Source: Linanthus parryae (Eukaryota > Streptophyta > Magnoliopsida > Ericales > Polemoniaceae). Taken from it: a stretch of 64,000 nucleotides of DNA. Shown one piece after another: positions 19,575 to 29,846 of this stretch (position 1 is its first letter; every line of letters starts with the position of its first letter). The stretch spans positions 14,545,735 to 14,609,734 of the forward strand of contig JALGPY010000013.1 in NCBI GenBank assembly GCA_023055425.1, read 5' to 3'. A program made the translations under genes and the position numbers. The notes under the pieces were generated by a model. That model saw only the letters and a program-made list of their open reading frames with translations, was not told where the DNA came from and did no database searches.

Positions 19575-20757
19575 TGAAGGGGTGTACAGTAGGTAGAAAT
19601 GCAAGATCAATACTCTAGAAGGAGGGGGTTGAATAGAGTATGCAAACATTTGCAAAAAATGCAAGAATAGTGGTTTCAAAATATTTTTAAGTTGATTGAA
19701 GGCCTTGAATTGAGTTTCCCCTTGGAATGAAAACAGTTAGAGTATAAAAGAAAAAGTCTATTCCAAGGCCTTAAAATGAGTTTCAGACCCTTGAAATGAA
19801 ACTGTTTTGAATGCTGCAAAAGTTCTAAGGATGAAACTGAAAAGAAAATTCAAGAGACACAAGATATATAGATTTCAGTCAACTTGTACCTACGTCTCTA
19901 CCTCGGGGATCTTCTCGCTGCATAATTTTCAACACAATTCTTATTAATCCACAGCTAAGCCCTAGATCTCAAGAACAGAGAGATGCATTACTCTGTTACA
20001 GGTTGTGGTTCTCACTAACCTATCTAGTACTTTCTCTAGCTATCTGATTAACTAAGAATTATCTATTGTTCTCTTTGAACAATCCTAAAGAATAGGAACT
20101 TGAAGTATTATCAAAAAGCTATACAAATGAAGTTCGTAAGAGAAGAACACTCGAATTGAATCTGCAGTGACTGTGCAGTGTTCTTCTAATGATTGGATTG
20201 AGCGAGATGAATCTTCTTCTTTGTTGTTTGTCAATCTTTGAGTGTTTCTGACTGTCTCTGCTAATTGTCCCGTTGCATTGCTTAGCTATCCCTTTTTAAC
20301 AAACTTCCTAATTTGTAGCTTGAGCTCTGACTTCTCTAACAGCTTCTCCAACGGATAGTTTCATCAATATCTTCCAGGATACTAATTTTATATTGTATGA
20401 ACAACTGTTAGGCAACTTCCAAACACAGCAGGATTGTTCACATAATCAATTCATCATCTAAATTCCTTTCCTGCAAAACTAAGGTTAGGAAACAAATCCT
20501 GAAAAATAGGAAACAAAAATCCCTGCAAAACTGAGTCAAACTAATGGTGTTAGATACTATAAACTGTGTCAAAATACTTTTTATTTCATCTTCAAGTATC
20601 AAATTATAAAGCACATGGATTTAGGAGTTGATTAAGATCAGAAACTCCCCCTAAGTTCATGCATAAAAAGCACACCATGTTTCAAGGCTTTGAAAGCTAT
20701 TTCAAGGCCTTGAAATGGACTAGCTATTTCAAGTCTTGAAGCTGGATTGAACTTACA
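19575..20757 (-). mobile_element. Sirevirus J 5' LTR
   Basis: 1183 bp, ending TGTACACCCCTTCA next to the primer-binding site and beginning TGTAAGTTCAATCC at 20757. It matches the 3' LTR over its whole length with frequent substitutions and a few indels (for example a shorter segment near 20290). It would contain the promoter; no unambiguous TATA box was identified. The right flank CAAGA is the preserved target duplication. Confidence 0.92.
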
Positions 20758-20989
20758 CAAGAGTTTCATAGGATGCAATTGGAATTGTTCCTACCTAAAT
20801 AACTAAATTTTGGGTGACTTGCTAAAGCAAGCAAAAAAAAGAAGTGAAATAAGGATGTTGGTCCCGTAGAAAATATAATGATATTTTCCTCATTAATATG
20901 GAGAGTTATTAATCCTAGAAAACTAGTGGCAGCTGTGTTTAATAATCTAGCCATTATTAAATGTAGTTATTTTTTCACAAAATACTGAA
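20758..20989 (+). other. Element B untranslated leader (right part)
   Basis: Continues the element B leader after Sirevirus J. GATGCAATTGGAATTGTT and CTACCTAAATAACTAA match, in reverse complement, 45520-45560 of element C, which carries the same leader without the insertion. Confidence 0.8.
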
Positions 20990-21834
20990 ATTTGTATATC
21001 TCTCTTTTGTAGAATCCCAACAGCAAACAATTCATCGAATTCATCACAATCCCTACGATCTGTCCTTGAGAAGGACAAGATTTCCTGAACAAACTTACTG
21101 GACTGGTATAGGAACTTGAGAACCATTCTCAAGCAAGAAAAGAAATTTTACATTCTAGAAGAGCAAGTTACTGAGGGTCCCGAAAATAATTCTGCTGCAA
21201 TCTTAAACACATATCAGAAGATCGTTAACGATGCTAATGATGTGGCCTGCCTTATGCTTTGCACCATGACCTTTGAGCTTCAGAACAAACATGAGAACAT
21301 GGCTGCGTTTGATATGACCATACACTTGAAACAGCTCTTACAAGAGCAGGCAAGGGTTGAGCTGTATGAAGTTTCCAAGGCATTGTTCAAATGTCATCTT
21401 CAGAGGGAACCCTATGGGACCTCATGTAGTTCGCATGATCGGGTTCTTGGAGAATCTGGCACGCCTAGGGTTCCAGTAGGTCAAGATTTGGCCACTGATC
21501 TCATCTTCTAATCGTTGTGTGATAGTTATGGACGGTTCATCATGAACTTTAACATGAACGGGATCAACAAGTCTCTGCCATATCTACTCAATATGTTGAG
21601 GACAATTGAACAAAGCATCAACAAGGGAAATGGCAAGGCCATAATTATTGTGAACAAAGGAAAGAGCAAGCCAGTTGCTTCTACCTCCAAAGGGAAAGGC
21701 AAGGCATTTGCAAAACCCAAGGAATTTTCCCGTAAACCTGCCGGTGGCATTTACAAGGGCGTGACTAAGGGTGAGTTTCACTACTGGAGTCAGCCTGGAC
21801 AATGGAAGAGGATCTGCCCAAAGTATCTGGAGGA
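20990..21834 (+). pseudogene. Element B gag
   Basis: Copia gag with the UBN2 pattern: LNKLTG near 21080, then WYRNLRTILKQEKKFYIL (one stop in frame), ACLMLCTMTFELQNKHENM, and AFDMTIHLKQLLQEQARVE around 21300-21360. After a stop at 21509 comes FIMNFNMNGINKSLPYLLNM. A Lys/Gly-rich linker (SKGKGKAFAKPKEFS) leads to a decayed zinc knuckle reading FHYWSQPGQWKRICPKYLE, in which the first two Cys are Tyr/Trp-type replacements. Wording differs from the Sireviruses, so B belongs to a different copia lineage; reverse-transcriptase phylogeny would place it. Confidence 0.85.
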
Positions 21835-23850
21835 TCTTGGAATAGTGATTCAGCCACCACCAGGTATTTTTGTTATAGATGTCAATTTAACTATTTCTTC
21901 ATCTTGGGTATTGGATACTAGATGTGGATCTCACATCTGTCGAAATTTGCAGGATCTAAAGAGAGGTAGAATATTGGCTAAAGGGGAGATAGACCTCCAC
22001 GTTGGGAATGGAGCAAAGGTTGCTGAATTGCCCGTGGGCGTGTACAAGCTATCTTTTCCTTCACAATTAGTTTTAGAATTAGATAATTGCTAATTTGTGC
22101 CTGCTATGAGCAGAAATATTATTTCTACTTCTTGTTTGGACGAGAAAGGTTTTACTATTTCAATAAAGGAAAAATGTTGCTACATTTATTTTGATAGCAT
22201 GCACTTTTGTAGTGCACAGTTATCTAATGGAATGTATCCTTGATCTAAGCAATCATGTCTATAACAAAAATACCAAGAGGATTCAAACTAATAGTTTGAA
22301 TCCTACTTTCTTATGGCATTTTCGCTTAGGCCATATAAACGAGAATCGCATCTCTAGACTCCATACGGATGGATTCCTAGACTCATTTGATTATGAATCA
22401 TATGAGACATGTGAATCTTGTTTTTTAGGAAAAACGACAAAGTCCCCTTTCAATAAGAAAAGGAGAGAGGCCTAGTGAGCAATTGGCTCTCGTGCATATT
22501 GTTGTATGTGGGCCATTTGCAACGCATGCTAGAGGTGGTTATCTTTATTTCATTACATTTAATGATGTTTTCAGTAGAAATGGATTTGTATACCTTATGA
22601 AGGACTAATATGAATCCTTTTAAAAGTTCAAATAATTCAAGAATGAAGTAGAGAAGTAACTTGGCAAGAGTATTAAGGCTCTACGATCGGATCGTGGAGG
22701 AGAATACTTAAGCGAAGAGTATGATGACTATCTTCGAGAGTATGGGATCGTGCCCCATCTCACTCCACCCGGAACGCCACAATGGAATGGCATGTCCGAG
22801 AGGAGGAATTGAACTCTGTTGCATATGGTTCGATCTATGATGTGTCAAACTGATCTTCCATTATCCTTCTGGGGGCACGCTCAATTAGGTGCAGCTTTCA
22901 CCCGTTATCGTGTTCCATCTAAATCGGTCATGAAGACTCCATATGAGATGTGGAGTGGGAGGCGTTCCACTTGTCTTTCATGAGGATTTGGGGCTGCGAT
23001 GCGTATGTAAAGCGCTTACAAAAAGAAAATCTTAAGTCCAAGTCGGATAAGTGTAAGTTTGTGGAATACTGTAAGGAAAATAAGGGGTATTATTTCTATA
23101 ATCCTGCCAAAAAAAAAGTGTTTGTTGCTCGGACCGTCGTGTTCCTAGAAAGAAAGTTTGTCTCTAAGGAGCAAGTGGGAGGACAGTATAACTTGAAGAA
23201 ATTGAAGAACCAACAAACACTGATCCTACTATGGAACATGAACAGGAACCGCAAAATATTGTGGAGGAACCTGTTCAGGTAACACAAGAACTTCGTAGGT
23301 CGAGTAGAGTGCGCCAGGAGCCAGAGAGGTATGGACTTCTTGTGATTGAGCCTGGTGGCGCGTTGCTCATAGATGATGAGCCCACTACCTATGGAGAGGC
23401 CATGAAAGGGACAAACTCTCAAAAGTGGCTTGAGGCCATGAGATCTGAAAAGGAATCCACGTATACAAACAAAAGTATGGACTTTGGTGGATCTTAATTG
23501 CTATTGCTGCTTATCACGATTATGAGATTTGGCAGATGGATGTCAAAATAGCGATTCTGTACGGAAACCTCCTTGAGGATGTGTACATGACACAGCCAGA
23601 GGGTTTTGAGGATCCTGAGCATGCCCGTAAGGTATATAAGTTGCTGCGATCCATTTATGCGTTGAGGCAAGCTTCTCGAAGTTAGAATCTCCGTTTTGAT
23701 GATGCAGTCAAAGTGTTCGGCTTCATCAAGAATGAAGATGAACCTTGTGTTTAAAAAAATGTTAGTTGGAGATTTGTTGTGTTTTCTGTTCTTGTATGTG
23801 GATGACATACTGCTCATTGGAAACGACATTCCTACCTTGCAAATGGCTCA
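21835..23850 (+). pseudogene. Element B pol, truncated in reverse transcriptase
   Basis: Protease near 21905 reads WVLDTRCGSHICRNLQ; the DTG catalytic triad is DTR. The pre-integrase domain lies at 22300-22450 (FLWHFRLGHINENRISRLH, then YETCESCFLGK). Integrase core blocks are GPFATHARGG, LRSDRGGEYLSEEYDD and TPPGTPQWNGMSERRN, followed by WGCDAYVKRL and KSDKCKFVEY. Reverse transcriptase begins near 23370 and includes DVKIAILYGNLLEDVYM and PEGFEDPEHARKVYKL; LYVDDILLIGNDIPTLQ retains the YVDD motif at about 23796. The sequence stops near 23850, where gypsy element I begins. Many stops are present. RNase H and the 3' LTR are lost, unless the related piece at 41870-43688 is a displaced relative. 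Confidence 0.88.
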
Positions 23851-23915
23851 TTAGACAGTTAGATGCAGTAGATGAGACTTTGCTCGGGACGCGTAAATGG
23901 CTAGTGTGGGGGTAT
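23850..23915 (+). other. Gypsy element I, 3' internal tail with polypurine tract
   Basis: Reads GATGCAGTAGATGAGACTTT, then a GCTCGGGACGCG word and AGTGTGGGGG. It is the counterpart of the complement of 57069-57130 in gypsy element H. The G-rich AGTGTGGGGG is the polypurine tract next to the LTR. Confidence 0.7.
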
Positions 23916-26871
23916 TTGATAAACTTTTTCATAAGAGTTATCCTACGTACATATTACAATTTTATTTGTGTGCGTTTTGGTGAAAAGTGACGATATTCAA
24001 GCCAGGTTATTAAAAAATGCACTTTTGGATGTCTTTGAGCTTTAGAGTACAATCCGCGCATTTCTTAATGGTTTTGAGTATAATTTTGAAAATTTATCAC
24101 ATTTGATCTTTGCGGTAGTGTTCGTGTTGTTGTTTGATCTTAATGGTTTTAAGAAAATAAGACCTCACGCGATTATCCTTCTAATTTATCCTTCATCGCC
24201 ATTCGCCGTTACTTCAAATACCACTTCCTACACCCAAAGCCATAATCCACATAACAACCATTACCTCCAACTCAATAACCAATTTCACCTTTACCTAAAC
24301 AATTAGCCTCCTACACTACTGTAACTACCTAAGCGTAACCACCCTCAACATCACACAGACCACTTCCTAAATACCTTCACAGGTCCTCCTATACATCCAT
24401 CATCATCACCCAATTTCAAACATTACCAGATCCAAGACCTGCACCTTGCCATTACCTACTAGAACCATACAACCCTTTAATCATCATCACTACACCCACT
24501 GCCTTCACACTTACAACCTGCAAATCAGCCGTTATTTCCACCATACGAGTTGAAGCACCCTCTTCCTTCTCCTTTAACCACAAAAACTACTGAAACCCAA
24601 CACGACCATGGCCACTCAATGCCTATACCACCTGCCACCCAAAAAACAACCCAATTCCAGTAATGTAACCTATTAAACAATACCTTACCTTCTCCAACTA
24701 ACCACCACAATCGTACCATAACACCCAACACAATTCATCCCTCAAATAACCAAACTATTAACCTCCACATTCTTCCATTAACCTAATGAAACACAGTACT
24801 ACCTCAGCCGCCGTTGACCATCTGAAAAAACTATAAGATAATCACCTGTAAACCGCCGACCACCACAGAACAGAGAACCACCGATTTCAATCACCGGTGA
24901 ACCTCCATCAATTCTTGACAAAACTCGAACCCAGATGAACAGACAGGCTCAATTCCCGATCAGGATGCTCAGAAACCCAGCAACATATTAGCGTTGTGGA
25001 GGAGAATATAAGTAGAGAAGTTGATGTCCAAGGGTGTTCGTGCGAAGAGATTTTCTCTTAGTGAGAACACAAATCCTGAGCCAAAATTAGAGGAAGGGCA
25101 GAAGCTCTTCGTGGAATACCCTATGTTGCATTTTACGAAAGTATTTGTGAGAAGGCACTAGAATTCTTCGTGTGAAGATAAGTATCCAGGAAACTATTTT
25201 GCTGGGCCAACATGAAAACAGAATGAAATTCAGAAATTCAGTTGGGGCTTTTGCGTAATAAACCTAAACTTGTTATAACTGGGTTAGGAAATATATAAAT
25301 TCCCAAAAGAACGTGACTTATGAGGAAGGACGGGTCAAAAGACGTGAGAGAAGAAGGAAGTGAGCTTTGGATCGTGCTTGGAGCTATGGATTGCACTCGT
25401 TTGGATTATTTTCGACTCACTTTCTTTAGTTTTTGTTATATAATCATTGAAATCTTTGTTTTGATCATGAATCTTAGTATCTAAGTACTACATCGCGATT
25501 CTCTATGGTAGCTAGGGTTTGAAGCCGTTTTGTCGAATTATGAATTTTATTAACGTTTTGATTAGACTTAATTGATGACGTGTTCATGCTCTTAATTTAT
25601 CTTTGTGTTTTTTGGTCATCAATATGAATATTATAGGTAATATGTTAGTGAAAGAAACGAATTGTCCGGATAATTGAATTAAGCACGTAGTCGCAGGTTA
25701 TAGGAACCACCCATTGACAGTGAACTTTGAGTAGAATTAGTAGATCTTAATTATATGTTTTAGGGATAATTAGAAATTTTAACTTGGTTGCAATTTGACC
25801 TCGGTTAGCATTATTGCTCGTTTGGAAAATTAAAACTTTATCTGTGTTTCAAACCTAATTCGTTAAAGGTGTTAACCTAGTGATCCTAGAGAATTATGAT
25901 ACTTGTCCCTCGTAATAATCTCAATTTAAATAATCAGTTTGTTATTTCAATTCTTACTCTAGTAAAATAATCCATTTTCTTGCCGACGCGAAGTTAATCA
26001 TCCTAGTTAATTCACGACAAGTCCTATGGGATTCGACAACCATATCTTCCAAATTTATTACTAGAGCGATAACCGTACACTTGCAGAGAACGTGTCACGG
26101 CTACATTAGGAATTTATATTCATCGGAAGTGTATGTTCTTCATAGTCCTTAATCCATGCTTAATGTTAATATTTGTTTAGTTATGCTCTTGTTCTATGCT
26201 TAATCCTTCGTGTGAATGGAGTATCTACCCGGACAGGCTAGTTAATAAGATGAGTGCGTGAATGCATCTTAGAATAATTGTGATGAGAACATGAACAAAA
26301 TCCTGAATCACTGAGACCGAAATGAAACATGAGTAGGATTGGCCTTGATTGGTATATTCAGTGGTATATTCAACTGTTTCGTGCAACGGTGGACATATAG
26401 GACCCATTATCGTGCACGTAGTCATCCTACTAGAACTGACCGGTATACTTAGGTGAACCTACAGGACCCTAGGTAAACCAAGACGTAAAATGACATGAGA
26501 TTGACAATAGATTTTCTATGCTATTATCCGACATACCTAGAATAGAATTAAAGTGTTACATAGCTGATATGAAAATCGTCTACTAACCTAGGTTATATAG
26601 AGATTCCTTTGTTTCTCCTTATTGATTCAGAGTTCTTTAATGATAAAAATACAAAAAATGCAAGTTTAGTTGTTATTTCAATTTCAGTCCCTTGTTTGGG
26701 GGCGAAAATATTTGAAATCACAATTCTTCCTCCTAGTTAAGGTACTCTAAGTTAATCACTTAATTAAATAATCTCAATTCTGTCCTCTTGGGATTGATAA
26801 CTCGGGTTTGAAATACAAACCCCATATTACTTGACCATACACTTGTGCATAAGCGTTAAGAAATTGCGTGA
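23916..26871 (+). mobile_element. Gypsy element I LTR
   Basis: It starts TGATAAACTTTTTC after the polypurine tract and ends ATTGCGTGA six bases before a primer-binding site, about 2956 bp. The block at 25640-25830 (GTTATAGGAACCACCCATTG, ATATGTTTTAGGGATAATTA) matches the complement of element H LTR sequence at 55760-55930 and 62070-62200. The part from about 26100 to 26871 resembles a second, diverged copy of the LTR end, suggesting an internal duplication or LTR-LTR recombination. The C/A-rich section at 24180-24900 has no recognisable gene. Confidence 0.7.
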
Positions 26872-26877
26872 AGTTTT

Positions 26878-26896
26878 TTGCGCCATTTTCGGGGAC
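26878..26896 (+). other. Primer-binding site of gypsy element I
   Basis: TTGCGCCATTTTCGGGGAC, a decayed form of TGGCGCCGTTGCCGGGGA, which is complementary to the 3' end of plant Asp tRNA. It is placed like the cleaner site of element H. Confidence 0.7.
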
Positions 26897-28439
26897 AACG
26901 GTAGATTATTTATTTAGGAGTTAGTTTAGAGTAATTTTATTGATTTGTTTGTTTTCTTCTCTATCTCTATACTTCACCGGTGTCTTGTGAGTCTGTTCTC
27001 TAAGGAACGCATGGAGAAAAAGATATTATGAAGGGCTATCTCAGCCCCCCTACCACTGTGTTCACTGAAAAAGTTGGCACACAGAAGAGAACGCATACAC
27101 AGTTATCTGGGGCTATAAATTCAAGAAGGATCATAACTATGAAGACGCATGCGTATTTCGTCCACCCCAGCTTCATCAGCACCAATACGAGGACATATCG
27201 CTGAATTTGGCAGACTTGCCGCGCATTATGGAGGACATGCAAGTGCTTGTCACAATAATGTCTATTGTTTAACAAGACCCACAAGAGGGGCCTACAAAAC
27301 ATAATGAGCCTCAATTTGAGCCCCATCTTCACCACCACGAGAGGAAGATTCAGACGTTCCTCACTAGCTTCCAACTGTATGGGAGATGCAAAAGAAATTT
27401 TGGGCTAAGATGGAGAAAGAGCAAGAGTAGGCATCGCGAGCTACACAAGGGAAAGAAGAGGTGTCTTAGCCGAGCGAAGAGTGTATTATCCATGAATCAT
27501 TTGTGGACCTGGCCACCTATGAGGAATGATATTCTAATTCAGGCCGGGATGGACTTGTGTCTCCTGGAAGGGAGGAAGCGATGTTTTGTAAGACGGGACC
27601 TCAGGATATCTCACATCCTTGGCATGATTCGGATAACACCAACATTGGCAGCGTGTGCTGCGCTGATGATGACGCTGATGAAGCAACAATGTCCATTGCT
27701 ATACAGGTAAAAGCCCCAACTCAGATTTTTGAAGAATCTTCCATATCTTATATTAATCGAGTATGCGATGATTTGAAAATACATGTGTATGGAGATTCTT
27801 ATGGAGAAGAACATCATAGGCAACTTTGGATTTCTTGTTCTATGACCTATTTTAATGATGATATACATGCCATAGTTAAGGAATTAGAAACCGACAAGTG
27901 TGGGGATGTAGATGAACGTCATGTGTTGAATGAAGAGCCTCAGGAACATAAGAAGTACTATTGGGATGATTTTATGGAGAAATATGCATTTGAGCCCATT
28001 AGTACTATGTGGAAACTGATATACAACATGAAAGAGTGAGCTTTCACAATGGTCCACCATATGCAAAGAGCACGTGTGCTCGTGAGAGGAAGATAACTGA
28101 GAAAAGATGGTGGAAGAAGAAGAAGTGGAGGGTTAAAGTAGAATCCACTATTCTTGTCGGTCGAGGTAACAAGGTCGGACCGTTGACCTTAAATTACAAG
28201 CGCTGGTTGGGAAGAACCCCAAAGTAGGAGTAGGATATGAGTTGTTTTTTTTTTGTTTTTTTTTTTTTTTGAGTTCTCCATATGAATGGTTTTGAGGGGT
28301 GAGAGACATTTTTCAGAATATTTTCGATCAGTGTGCAAGGAAACATGTACATAATATTTGGAAATTGTCAACAGTCCATGTGATCCCTTCCTGTTGCAGT
28401 TTCGAGGAAACGGTGCCCAGGAGCTCCGGGCACCCATGT
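26897..28439 (+). pseudogene. Gypsy element I internal region, no gag-pol
   Basis: A short internal region without recognisable gag, protease, polymerase or integrase. One longer open frame (27557-28039, 160 codons) encodes an acidic protein with words such as CDDLKIHVYGDSYGEE and a YYWDDFMEKYAFEP end; I do not recognise a family. The frame upstream is closed by stops. At 28190-28230 the sequence ACAAGCGCTGGTTGGGA is the conserved post-coding motif that also occurs in element H (complement of 60390-60425). Interrupted runs of T follow at 28239-28270. Element C interrupts it at 28440 and it resumes at 48480. It is probably a non-autonomous derivative of an Athila- or Tat-like gypsy lineage. 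Confidence 0.5.
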
Positions 28440-28444
28440 ACCCT
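28440..28444 (+). other. Target duplication of element C (left copy)
   Basis: ACCCT directly before the left end of element C. The same five bases follow its right end at 48475-48479. Confidence 0.75.
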
Positions 28445-28902
28445 TGATGGGTTTTGTAACGGATTATGCAGCGGAAAAACAACAATTAAGATCCGCACAA
28501 GACCCTCCAAGTATCACGGGATGAGACATCATAACGATAGTAAAGGTACTAGTAACAATTACCTTGTTTGGCTCCTTGGATGACTTCAAACGCAAAATAG
28601 TGTTCGCGCCTCAATGGATAGTCCACGCCTAGGATCAAGCTCAAGATTCCTCCACTTCTTGTGCTAGCAACCGGTGGAAGAAGGAAGAAGAAGAATCACG
28701 CAACGGAGACCAGAAGAGGCGCGGCCTCTTATTGGCCAATGGGTAGACGGAGGCGGACGGGACTTGGCTCCGGCCTTGTCTTGTCTTGCTCTCTCGCCTT
28801 GCTTTGTTCTCCCTGACTCAATGTATGTTATGAGAATTAGTGAGAAAATAAGCATTGAGTGTACTTAATATAGTCCAACAACTCCTTTTTAACTACATAA
28901 AG
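28445..28902 (-). mobile_element. Copia element C 3' LTR, part 1
   Basis: The terminal portion of the minus-strand LTR, from TGATGGGTTTTGTAACGG, aligns closely with 46988-47437 (the 5' LTR of C). Shared words are AACGGATTA.GCAGCGGAAA, AGATCCGCACAAGACCCTCC and GTCCACGCCTAGGATCAAGC. Gypsy element D splits the LTR here; the five-base TAAAG at 28898-28902 is the left target duplication of D. The LTR resumes at 39034. Confidence 0.88.
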
Positions 28903-29611
28903 TGCAACACCCCACCAAACCACACGGCCGACCGAACCATATGTTTGGGGAGATGTCTCTGCCCGAGGTGTTGAGCCTCATTGGGAACGGAGCAGGATCG
29001 CCGGTTCATAGTTAGTACAACCATCGAATATCCAAATATAAATTATTATACATTCGCAATAAAAGTGACATTGTCTTAAAAACATAAGTACATTACATTT
29101 GAAATGAAAGTTACTAGGTGGTGTACTATACATCCTGATACTCTAGCCATCCGCGTTGTGAACGTCTCCCACCTTACTTGTAACCTGCGGGTTTTGAAAT
29201 AGCACAAGCCGACCGCAGGAAAAATTTTAAATAGTAAAAACTGAGTAAATTCATACTGCAATATGTAAAACGAGTTTTGGCACCAAAGCATGAAAAGAAA
29301 TCACATGATATTTAACGCGTAGCGAAATGAGCTGTCAAATATTAGTCGATTTCTTTTCTTATTATTTAGTTTAGCTGGCGTAGTGTTGCCCAGCGTGTGT
29401 CAAATGCCCCAGAGAGGTTACAATGCAATATATATACTACCATAGAGTGCCTCTTGGGATTATCTAAGATCCCAATTCACCCGAGCGTTGTGGGATGCCC
29501 ATACGTCAAATCCCCGCTCATAAACACGACTATGAGACCTTAAGTGTCGACACCCATATACCGTTGTAACCTGCACCGGTATAAGTAGTACTACATAGTT
29601 TCACAATAAAA

Positions 29612-29846
29612 GGAGGATCGCGACCCAGCGCCTCCGGCCTGAGCCGTAACATATCAAAATGGAGGATCGCGACCTAGCGCCTCCGGCCTGAGCCGTAACA
29701 TAACAAAATGGAGGATCGCGACCTAGCGCCTCCGGCCTGAGCCGTAACATAACAAAATGGAGGATCGCGACCTAGCGCCTCCGGCCTGAGCCGTAACATA
29801 ACAAAATGGAGGATCGCGACCTAGCGCCTCCGGCCTGAGCCGTAAT
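29612..29846. repeat. Five 49-bp tandem repeats in the D 3' LTR
   Basis: GGAGGATCGCGAC starts at 29612, 29661, 29710, 29759 and 29808, a constant period of 49. Each unit contains GGAGG...CCTCC self-complementary words and GGCCTGAGCCGTAA. The GC content is far above the surrounding LTR. Confidence 0.95.

Larger units (their letters stand above)
10798..20757 (-). mobile_element. Sirevirus J, complete nested copia element
   Basis: A 9.96-kb minus-strand element with both LTRs, primer-binding site, gag, protease, integrase, reverse transcriptase, RNase H, env-like gene and polypurine tracts in the Sirevirus order. It lies in the leader of copia B. The flanks are AAAGA on the left and CAAGA on the right. 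The empty site preserved in element C (complement of 45564-45568) reads CAAGA, so the target duplication is CAAGA with one later mutation on the left. Every gene is broken by stops or frameshifts, and the two LTRs differ visibly along their length, so the insertion is old. It is inactive. Confidence 0.92.

Noticed and set aside
29612..29846. Regular 49-bp repeats as a CRISPR-like array
   Set aside because: The units are contiguous with no unique spacers, and they lie in a plant LTR.
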